A DNA stretch of 64,000 bases from Lantana camara (lineage: Eukaryota; Streptophyta; Magnoliopsida; Lamiales; Verbenaceae): positions 88,386,501 through 88,450,500 of the forward strand of contig CM074858.1 of NCBI GenBank assembly GCA_037501455.1. Direction: 5' to 3'. The notes under the pieces are model-generated. The model ran no database searches and was not told where the DNA came from. It was given only the letters and a program-made list of their open reading frames with translations. This document shows, piece by piece, positions 45,997 through 55,363 of the stretch (its first letter is position 1; each line of letters opens with the position of its first letter). The translations under genes and the position numbers were made by a program.

Positions 45997-46943
45997 CTCC
46001 ATTTCTTGAGGAGGAGAGTCACACACATAGCTGGCAAAAGTTTAATGTTCAGTCATTCATGGTTGAACCACAAATTTAACTCCAATATGCATGAAAATGA
46101 TCATAATCTCGTTCTTAAACACTTAAGCATAATTTTAAGACATGAATTCTTGTATTTAATGAGTTACCATTAAAGCTTAAACAAGGTAGATTAATGGTGG
46201 CTCAAGAAATATGCAAGAATCAAACAAGATTTCAACGAATAATCAACGAGGGAGCTCACACAAAAAACATAATTCAAACTTAGATCATATAATTCAAGTA
46301 TGAGAGAATAATATCAAAATTTCATGTTTCTATACTATTCATCATCTTCAACCATGCTCAAGAAATGAAGCATTAAAATAAGATTCAATCGGGTAGAATT
46401 GAAGGACACGAAGAGAGGAGTTCAAATCTTACCTTGGATCGTTGATCGGGTGAGAAATGACGAAGATCTTAAGCTCGAAAGGTCAAAATGGCAAGAATGG
46501 CTTGATGTTTCTCTTCCCTTTTCTTTGGCTACTGAACGTTAAAATGAAAGGGGAAAGAAAGAGCTGATTTTCAGCTCTTTAAGGCTAAAACGGGTGGGGT
46601 CCACAAAGTCTGGTCCATCCAGATCAGATTTTAAAATGGTAGGAGGTTCAAACGGTTTCAGAAAAATATGAGGTTTGTTCCGTTGGACCCGAATCGCCGA
46701 AATGATTCCAATGGAGAAGTTTTCGAATCCGAATCCTCGAGCTCAACTTATCTGAAGAACGGCCCAAAAACCCTAATTTCGATTAGGTCCCTAAATTTAA
46801 ATTAAATGGACTTTTGAGTCCAATCACATAATAATTAAGTTCTAGGGCAACATATAACTTGAAATAAAATTTATATTGATACGTAGAGCATGTGACGTCA
46901 CTTATTTCACATATTTGAAATTAAAATGATTAAGTTACATAAT

Positions 46944-47612
46944 TAAACTCACGAGCTCTCTCCTACGCGTTCCCCTTTCGCATTTTCTCTTATGCGCTCC
47001 CCTTTCGCATTCCCTCTTATGTGCTCCCCTCTAGCACTCAGGCATTGAGTTCCTTTTGGGCTCAAGCATCGAGCTCCCCTGTTTCGCTCAAGCACTACCC
47101 GCTAATCCCTAAAGCCCGTTCCCTCATTACGGGTTCCCCAATTCGCGTTCCCTCACTGCAGGTTCCCTAATGTGTGTTCCCTCATTTGGGCTATAACATG
47201 TTCTGCTCCCCCTAATGGGCTCCCCCCAGGTCAAGCTAAGCACATTCAACTCCCCGGCATGGCTGTTACCCACGATCACACTCCTTCTAACCAACTAACG
47301 CACGATTCCACAAAATTCGCACACCACCTAAACCTAATCCAAACTGTATATAAAATCTTCTTTCATCATACCTTAGGCACGCACACTTTTACATACTGAA
47401 CCTCTGCCCATTTTTCCGGTCATCCCTATTTTTACCTAAGACAATTTCACTGTCTTGGGTATCGGAGTGCCTACGAGGGAAACAACTCCCGCCTGGTATT
47501 CTTGCATTGTTGTTAATCTTAACGGGTTGAAGGACCCACGTTTTGGCTGATTTGTTGGAGATTCAGAGCCGATCCCCGTTTGTTCTAAAGCCACCAATTT
47601 TTGGCATCATCA
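46944..47612 (+). repeat. 3' LTR of the gypsy remnant, 5'-truncated
   Basis: Matches 28900-29546 from its CT-rich repeats to the CATCATCA end. The TGATAGTGCC start is missing. Confidence 0.8.
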
Positions 47613-50148
47613 TATTATATTATATAAATCCGAATTGGATTTTGGGTTTCTTAAAACTTATTTAATTTCTCGCCCAAAATACCATCATAATGATTATGTT
47701 AATAATTTTTAATCATGATTTATATAAATATGTATAACAAATTATCATTTTTAAAATATTAAAAAAGTATTTCTTTTTTTTTTTAATATTTTAAAGAGGA
47801 TCATTAAAAAAAATATTCTTCTAATACTAAAAAGAAAAGTACTTACTAATATAAAATACGACACTCCTTCGATTTATAAAAAAATATAAATAGTTCAAGA
47901 AGAATTCTTTTAATATTATTATATTAATTTAGTTGTATTATTGATGATATAATTTGTCAATTTTTTGAGTTTAATTATTTCAATTTGAAATGTTTATTAT
48001 AATAAAAAATGTCTAACTTATTGGAACATTACAAATTAATTCACGCTATAAAATTTGGCAATGAGACAACAAATTAATTCACGATATAAAATAACATGTT
48101 TTGTAATTAAAGAATTCTTTAACAATATAAAGTGAAAAATATAATTTTGCGTAAAGAGTAACATTCTGTGCACAGTTATTTCCATTCAAATTTTTTTAGT
48201 CCGCAATTTCTTTTAAAGGGAACTTATTAATAGTTTGAAATATTTTCATAATAATTATGTCAATAGTTTAATGAGGAATAATTATGTAAACATACATTAT
48301 AAATTATTATTGAAAATTATTAACAAAAGTATTTATTAATATAAAATAGAAATTTTCGTAGCATAAAATAAAACTCCTTCAATTTGAAAACACAATTGAT
48401 CTATGATTGGTATATTATTGATTCTTCTAATTTTTTTATTTACTAAATTTAGTAAAAAAAATTACTAATTCAAAACTACAATCAATTTTTTTACAAATAC
48501 AAATTAGTTGCTAATAATAATTATTAATTAACAATTAATTGTAAATTAAATTTGCAGTGTATGTAAAAACTTTTCTATAAATATGAAAATCTTACCTTTT
48601 ACAGATAATTAATTAGTAAATTTTTCAATATCAAAATATTTGAGTTGAAATTTGGTCGATTTGAGTGAATTCATAATACTTCAATTTTTCTTAACAATAC
48701 TTATTTGAGAAAATTAGAATAACTTATAAAGTAGAACAAACTAAGTATATGGAATTAAATAAAAAATTAATACAAACTATAATTTAATTTAATTGCTAAA
48801 TTTGCAACTTACCTTAGAATTTTTGTGTATGGCTGGGTCTCTGTGATGCATGAACATAAATACTAAAGAACGCAAATTAATTTTATGTTTAATACTTGAG
48901 AGTTGAGACGATAAGAGTTGTTCGACACGCATATGATGCAACAAAATAATATTTTTAGAAGCATTTATGAATCATAGGTGAGTGTTAATTTGAAAATGTC
49001 AATACATTATTTATATATGTGAGAATGTACATTTAAATATTAAATTTTAGGGTTAATTACATTTAGCTCCCCTATGGAGTTTCAGATATTACAATTGGAT
49101 CCTTGTTAGTCATTTTATTGCATTTTGACCCCTTTTAAAAATTATAAATTATATCAGATCAGTTTTTTGTTAAATTTAGGGCGACGTCATAGTTTTTGGA
49201 CTTGAATTTCTCAGTTTACCCCTACCTTAACAGGCATTTTTTTTATACCAAGTCTACTCTATATTTAAGGTAGGGGTAAAATGGGAAATTTAACTCCTAA
49301 AATCTATAACGTCACCCTAAATTTAATGGAAAACTCATTTGATGTAGTTTATAATTTTTAAAAGGAATCAAAATGTAATAAAATGAGCAAAAGTGATCCA
49401 CTTGTAATATCTAAAATTTCAAAGGGTACTAAATAAAATTAACTCTAAATTTTAATTGAAATCTCATTTCTATATTTAAAATGTAAAGGTAGATATTTTT
49501 AAATAATCTAATTTTTAATAATTTAATAATTAAAATTATTTAGATAAATTGTATATTTAATATCCAACGCACATTATTTTTCTAAGTAGTTATAAAGGAT
49601 TCAATTAATGTAACCTTTATTTTTAAAAGAATAAATACCACGAAAATTATGTTCTTTTATGGCAAAATTAAGGAGACTCAAGTACCAATTTAATACCCGC
49701 TAATAATTATAATTTATACAAGAATAATAAATATACAATCATGCTGAATTTTCCATTTATATGATTATGATGTAGAATTGTAGCTTTTGTGGAATTAATA
49801 AAGAAAATAGACATATTGTTGACTGTTGACAGAGTCTTGGGCGCGACTTAAGTCTACTCTCTGACTGGGCCAAGTCGCCTCTTTTGTCATACTCTCCGAA
49901 TGATTTGATTTTACTACTTTTTTCTTTTTTTTTGAAAAGATTTGATTTTACTACTTGATCGACATTCGAGATTCGACATATACATACTACTTTATTTCTT
50001 TATCACATGACTAAATTAATTATCATTAGTTTTTTTTTTTTTTAAATATTATATATATATTTTTACGTATTTTAAGATTGTTGTACTTTTTGCAGCAATT
50101 ACAATTTTATAGTAAACTAGACCTAGTTATATAACCGGCTTTAATATG
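47613..50148. other. AT-rich spacer without genes
   Basis: Low-complexity AT-rich sequence on both strands with no supportable frame. It holds a foldback MITE (49049-49446), a short tandem duplication near 48030-48090 (ACAAATTAATTCACG twice) and a duplicated GATTTGATTTTACTACTT at about 49903-49955. It ends with ATATG, the target of the Tat element. Confidence 0.6.
49049..49446. mobile_element. Foldback MITE, about 398 bp
   Basis: The two halves are imperfect inverted repeats over almost their whole length (about 190 bp each; starts AGGGTTAATTACATTTAG and AGAGTTAATTTTATTTAG). Flanked by AAATTTT on both sides (49042-49048, 49447-49453). Non-coding; superfamily uncertain because the AT-rich flank makes the TSD length ambiguous. 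Confidence 0.75.
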
Positions 50149-51004
50149 TGATGGTGCAGAAACTTATAAAGGATTTAAACACCAATCACTTTAGAATTTG
50201 TTTGTAGAAGGGAAGACCATCACAGGCGTTGAGCCTCAGGAACTGGGTTTCCAATGAGCGTGGGTTCTTCCAGCTAGGATAACACCAGGAAATCGTGCAG
50301 CAAGGGTGCAAGAAATGGCGAAATATATGAAGCTTTGGAGAAGATGAAGATGCAGAGGAAAATGATGCCCAGTTCAGTAGTGTGGTGTCTTGTGAAGAAG
50401 ATGACTTGGGAGAGAGTGCAGGTGTTCTCTTCTATTTATATGTTAGTGGTGAGGGTAAAGGGGTAAATTGATCGTGTGGTCCCAAACCTGTGTTGCCCTA
50501 ACACGTGGCAGCCCATGGGGCCATGAGAATGACATTTCTGAAAAAGGGGCGGCGTGTCAGATGCAAGGTGCGCACCACCTTTGTGTCAGAGGTTGTTGGC
50601 GAGGGACGCGTGAGAGGAAGGCTCAAGATCCGTTTTACTAGGGTTCGGATCCACCACGGCGGTGGGGGAATCACACACGAGCGCTGGTGACGCTCGAAGA
50701 GTGCTCGGACTGGTTCCCCACAGCATATGACTTTTGAGCGCCGAAGTCTCGAGCGACTGAAATATGACCCTCGTGCGGGTGATTCCCTGAGAAGGGTAAC
50801 CTTGAAGGCCGGGATGGGAGCGTCGAGCCTGTCGGTTCGGGCCCTTTACCTGAATAATTGGCCGAGGCTCAAGGGCCTGTACTAGTTGGCAAGTGAGTGG
50901 GCTGGGTTGGCCCCCGAGCCCATCAATGCGAGGGTATGGTCTTCACATCAACAGAGGGTGACACGTGGACGGCTCTGATCCGAACGCGGTTTTGTGTCTC
51001 ATCA
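50149..51004 (-). repeat. 3' LTR of the Tat element (856 bp)
   Basis: Near-identical to 61625-62480 with no length difference. Short frames inside are not genes. Confidence 0.95.
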
Positions 51005-51018
51005 TTTTGCCCCCCAAA
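51005..51018 (-). promoter_or_regulatory. Polypurine tract of the Tat element
   Basis: Minus strand TTTGGGGGGCAAAA abuts the 3' LTR start TGATGAG. Confidence 0.85.
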
Positions 51019-51249
51019 TTCTGTAGTATCGCCAGAGCGTACTGTAGAATTTTAAGGAAGGCGAGCCTTGAATCTTTGGATATCCGAGGGTCAAGCTTCT
51101 ATCAAGAGAAGTGACCTCTTGGCTTCCGTAACGGGCACGTCCTGACACCGCATTTAATGAAGCCCTGGCCGCATTAAATGCTGAGTGGGAGCGTGGGCGC
51201 GTGAGTTCCGGGAGGCGTGAGACGGTTACCAAAAGTGGGAGTCTCCCAA

Positions 51250-51315
51250 GGCGGGAAATGATTGCATTTTCAAATCCCCAACCCTAATTAGTGTAAATTA
51301 CTCCCTTATAAATAG
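51250..51315 (+). promoter_or_regulatory. Putative promoter of the antisense gene
   Basis: TATAAATAG at 51307-51315, about 285 bp before the first in-frame ATG at 51600. A GGCGGGAAA word at 51250-51258 fits the E2F-type consensus (TTTCCCGCC on the other strand), 49 bp upstream of the TATA box. It lies outside the LTR, between polypurine tract and coding region, so the gene does not depend on the LTR promoter. Promoter activity is inferred. Confidence 0.6.
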
Positions 51316-51599
51316 GGTTCCGGAAGGCTCTTTTACTCTTTTCACGCATTCATTTTCTTCAAGCAAATACGCAGCCACAAATTTTCTACAACTCTTACCG
51401 ATTCCGGCGAGTTTCTGTTCTCCAAACTCTAGGTAAAAATCCGTAAACCCCTATTTCTCTTACTAACTTTAGATTTAGGTTGTGCGCGAGTGATCTTTCT
51501 AAGTGTGGAATCCTTTCTACCGTTGAATCCATCCCAGAATCTTTCTTCTCCACTGAGTCTTTTGTGAAAAGCTTCACTTCCAGTAACCAGATCCCAGAT

Positions 51600-54419
51600 A
51601 TGGCAGACCATAACGCAGATACCTATGTAAGGGAAATAGATGAGATGTCAGTGGGGAGCTCTTCCCCTCATGGGAATGTACCTACAGCCGTTCCCATAGA
51701 GAGGGCGTCCCCAGGTGAGGGAATCCCCATTGCTATTCAAGGGATGAACGAGCGTGCTCCTGGAGGGATGAATGACCTCTTTGAAGAGATGAACAATGTG
51801 ATGGAAATGCAAAGGCAAGGAGAGAGAGTATTCCTTGTGCTTAACAGCGCTGTGAGACCCCAAGATCACAGGATCACAGTGGCCGTCATGGCCCCCAAGG
51901 GTGGTGCAGGGCCATCCGGGCGTCAATTTGAGGCTGAACCTTCCAGAAGGTGTCAAAGGAAAGGAAAGGAGCCTGCAACTCGAGTGAGGCAAGACAACCA
52001 TCACCAAACCGATAGATCTCCGGACGAGATTGAGAGCATTTTGACGCTCGACGATTTGGAAGAGTTGAAGGCGAAAGCTTATTGGGATGAAGCAGTATTT
52101 CCCATGCGACTTCCCGAGGAGGGGGAGAGGGCCAATCGATTGCCGCCCGGGATGATGACGGTTTACTGGGATGCTGTCCTGGCCTGGGGCCTGAGGTTTC
52201 CAATCGCTCACGCCGTCGCCATCATCTACCATCATCTAGGGCTTTGCCCTTCACAAATTCTGCCAAACGGCATAGTTTTAATCAACACCTTCGTAATAAT
52301 GATGAGAGCCCTAGGCCATGCATCCTCGATTGCCAATTTTGACAGTTTGATACAGGTAGCCCGCTCAACTCGCTCGTCCCCTACGGACGGGTTTTATTAT
52401 GCTCAGGCCAAGTCGGGCTTTAAGATGATAGACTCCCCATCCACCTCCTACGGCGAGCATTGGAAGGAAAAGTATTTCTTCTTGGGGGCCCCCGGAGGAA
52501 TTTTTGGGGTTCACCGACAGTGGTTAATACACGGCGAGGGTCCTTTGATTAGGGAAAGGATAATGAATAAAACCTTTGAGGACTGGGCAAAGGGATTAGC
52601 CCTCGGGATGAGGGGTGAGAGAAAGTGGATTAAGGCTGAGGCCTTGGTGAAAAACGAGGGAGTGCTGTTCCGTTACGGCTTATCTTGCCCTCCAGATATG
52701 ATACTCAACCCTCCAGCTGACATCATGGCCCTCGACGGTTAGATTCTAGGAACTAACTGCTCTAACTTTTAGAATAGTCTCCTAACTTGGTGTCATTGTT
52801 GTATTTTTGTATTTGTGATGCAAACAACCAACTTTTGACGCTCGTATCTTCTTACTTGCAGGTGTCCAAATACTATCGCAAGGTATGAATACCGAGGCTC
52901 TTTCTTGCTTGCTGGGCGCTCAGGGACAGGGCACTAACCCTCAGCCCCCGCAACAACAGCAGATCCGCCCTCCCAACGCTCCAAGGGGGAGGGGAAATAG
53001 ACGAGGGGCCGGCCGAGGCCATAACTGCGCTCGTGGAGGTGCTGGGAGCGAGGCTCCCCCGAGGGGCCCTATTGAGGACTTGACGATTGATGGTGCCCGC
53101 GGGGCTACTCCTCCGCCGGTGAACTAAGAGGGCCCAATACCACTGAGCTCGAGCGGCTCCCGAAATCGCTCGGGGGAACTGGTCCGTATCCATGAAACCC
53201 TCCGGGCCGACCGCCAAGGGAAGAGGAAGAGGCTGCCGGACTCCATTCCGATTTCAGGCAAGGGAAAAGAGGTGGTAGTGGGACACAGGGGCGAGGGCAG
53301 CGACACCTCCTCATCAGAGGATGAGGATTTCTGGAAGATGGGCTGCAAGGGCGACACTCGCTACAAGCATCAGCGAACCGAGAGTCCGGTACTTCTGAGG
53401 AAGAATGCCTACTCCGTAAACCTCGTTTCGGACATCGTCGGAAAACTCCAATTTTCCGGCGATCACGATAAGCTGAACGATCATGACGCCGCTCGTGTTG
53501 CTGATGACGCTTGCCACGCCCTTCTAACGGTGAGTCCTTAATATCTTATAGGGAATCCCAACTTCCAGTACTCCAATTTTAACGCTAACTTTTGTTTCTG
53601 ACTGTCCAGGAGGTGATCCCCAGGTTGAAGAACCTGCAGGGGCGAGCGCAGGCCTACTCCAACCATAAGGCCAAATACAAGAAATTGCTGCGAGTCTCCG
53701 ATCCCGTCCAACTGCAAGAGGATTACAATAACGTCCACGCTCAACTGACTGAAGCCAATCTTGAGAAAGACAGGCTGAGGGAGAATCTCCAGAAGGCGGA
53801 CGCAGCCTATCTTACCCTTGACGAGCGTCATAGGGAGTTGAAGGTGGAGCGTGACCAACTGAGGGTCCAAACTAGGGAGTTGAGCACGCAGCTGGCAGAG
53901 AGCACTCGCCAAAATGAAGATACCAAGAAGGCACTCGCTGATCTGCAAGGGAAGGTGGAAGGACTGACGGCGAAGGTCTCCTGGGACGCAGTAATGAAGT
54001 TCGTGCGTTCCAAAGCTTTTGTATTTGCAGCCAACATCCAGTGCTTTGACAACGCTCGGCGCTTCTTTCATAAAGCTATCGGGCAAATGGTGACACTTGG
54101 CTTGGCTCCTGACAGCGCTCGAACCGACGAGCACTTGCGCATGGACCTGGATGAAAACTGCGAGCCTATGGTCCAAGACGAGGATCCCACTGAGAGTTTG
54201 GCGGAGCCGGAGTACCAGGAGTTGGTGCAAACGCTCCAATGGGAGTTCATAGCTGCCAATACTCTAGTTCCCGAGCCCATCCGTATAGAGGACTAGGGCA
54301 CCGTCATGGATGCAACGGATGTCGAGGAACCGGGCGAGGTCCAAACTTCTGACGCCAATGTGTTAGCCCCAGTTCCTCTTGCGACCGCTCCTCCAGAGCC
54401 TGACTCTCAAGCTCAGTGA
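51600..54419 (+). CDS. Antisense three-exon gene with gypsy-type transposon domain and coiled coil (two in-frame stops)
   Basis: Exon 1 51600-52737, exon 2 52862-53529, exon 3 53610-54419 sum to 2616 nt, exactly 872 codons. Start chosen at 51600 (MADHNADTYVREIDEM) because upstream codons lack an ATG. Exon 1 has an acidic/basic low-complexity N-terminus, then a conserved part (residues about 140-370, motifs LTLDDLEELK, FYYAQAKSGFKM, HWKEKYFFLGAPGG) that resembles the plant 'putative gypsy type transposon' domain (Pfam Transposase_28). Exon 2 is basic and Gly/Arg-rich, then acidic. Exon 3 starts with a heptad-rich coiled coil (about 53640-53990) and an acidic tail. In-frame TAA at 53125-53127 and TAG at 54294-54296 interrupt this copy; the frame continues past both to TGA at 54417. 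The protein's role is unknown; it is not needed for known retrotransposition steps. Confidence 0.8.
52738..52861 (+). other. Intron 1 of the antisense gene
   Basis: GTTAGATTC...TTACTTGCAG, 124 bp. It contains the TAG that ends the exon 1 frame if unspliced. Splicing splits a glycine codon (G + GT) and opens directly into exon 2. Confidence 0.75.
53530..53609 (+). other. Intron 2 of the antisense gene
   Basis: GTGAGTCCTT...CTGACTGTCCAG, 80 bp, phase 0, good donor and pyrimidine-rich acceptor. It removes the TAA that otherwise closes the exon 2 frame. Confidence 0.78.
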
Positions 54420-55363
54420 TAATCCCTTGGTTGTTGGGTCCCATTCTATGCCGGTTTAATTTCCTTTTCTTACTCATGAACAATTAATGTCTGTACTTAA
54501 TCCGCCAACTGTTTTCCTGAATGTTTTGGATTCCTTTATGCTTCTTCCCATATATTTGAACTCTTCTTTTACTGCTTGAATGTTTGCGTACTTTATCTTT
54601 TATTTTTAAATGGTGAATGTTGTCCTTTTATTGCGCTCGAGGTTTTTATATTGTTCTCCCTTGTTTGAGCGTTTGCGATGGGCGTGCGTGCGCACGAGGG
54701 CGTTTTCTTTGAGGGTTCCCTGGCGTTCATCACAATGCGCCATCCGTTTAGGATTTGGTAGCGTCTAGTGATTTGAGGGACACAAGTACGGGCGCGAGGG
54801 TGTTTTCCATGGGGGTTCCCTGGCCGTATTCGTAATGAGGCTCGAATTTGAATTTAGGAAACCTCTGAGGATTTGCCTAAGTATTGGCCCAATAATGTGC
54901 ACCTTCGCCTCGAACGCACCAGTGAGTTGTACACACTTTAGAAATCAACAGTAGGATTTGCTAAGTATGGGATAAAATAGAGCGTAACCGTGGGGTGAGC
55001 GTCATTACGCGGGCACCCAGTTGATGTAAATTAAGCGTTTAGCATCCCGCCATTTGACACGCTCATTCTTAGGACTCTACTTACGAATAGTCAAATTATT
55101 CCAGGTGGAGGGTTCACAACACCCAGATAGCGTTGCTTCGAAATGATTGGGGTATTACGTGGGCCGTTCGACGTGGAGGATGCTCAACACGGAGTAGGCC
55201 TTCTGTTGCCCGAATCATTTAATCAATAGGAGAACAAATAAATGACATAATCACAGAATCAAATACTTACTGTTATACTTGCAATTTTCAAAATGAATAC
55301 AATATGCTTTCTGTCAAAAGAAAGTACCCTAGGCCGCGCACGGACAATTACAAAAAACTGACG
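54420..55363. other. Spacer between antisense gene and integrase end
   Basis: Non-coding. It contains a degenerate duplicated block (about 54690-54740 and 54790-54840, sharing GAGGG.GTTTTC and GGGTTCCCTGG) and a second pair near 55100 and 55170 (GTGGAGG then CAACAC). The two genes point at each other here, so transcripts that read through would overlap. No terminator can be identified. Confidence 0.6.

Larger units (their letters stand above)
31290..46939 (-). mobile_element. Solo LTR of the Tekay-like family (copy F), interrupted, no TSD
   Basis: Starts TGTAAC on the minus strand at 46939 and ends GGGGTGTTACA at 31290. Pieces 31290-32372, 42360-43188 and 45781-46939 sum to about 3.07 kb; the copia element 32373-42354 and solo LTR 43189-45775 split it. 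The left flank TGAAA (31285-31289) is not repeated on the right (TAATT), and both the gypsy pol and part of its 3' LTR are missing. The right border was therefore probably made by deletion or recombination. Its right boundary is less certain than the left. Confidence 0.65.
28873..47612 (+). mobile_element. Ty3/gypsy (Tat-like) remnant filled with later insertions
   Basis: LTR 28873-29546, PBS 29550-29567, broken gag 29659-31277, then other elements, then a partial 3' LTR ending at 47612. Flanks TGTTA (28868-28872) and TATTA (47613-47617) match in four of five bases. LTRs begin TGATAGTGCC and end CATCATCA. The PBS and the gag motif YCAFHQQNEHDTDKC resemble those of the complete Tat element at 50149-62480. 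Protease, RT, RNase H and integrase are absent, as is the first part of the 3' LTR. A deletion removed them, apparently together with one border of the LTR at 31290-46939. Confidence 0.8.

Noticed and set aside
50505..50690. 61-codon frame present in both Tat LTRs (also 61981-62166)
   Set aside because: Present twice only because the LTR is duplicated; no conserved domain, and it lies in U3.
51425..51479. A 5' untranslated intron in the antisense gene (GTAAAAATCC to TTTAG)
   Set aside because: It would be about 46 bp, below the usual minimum for plant introns; left as plain leader.
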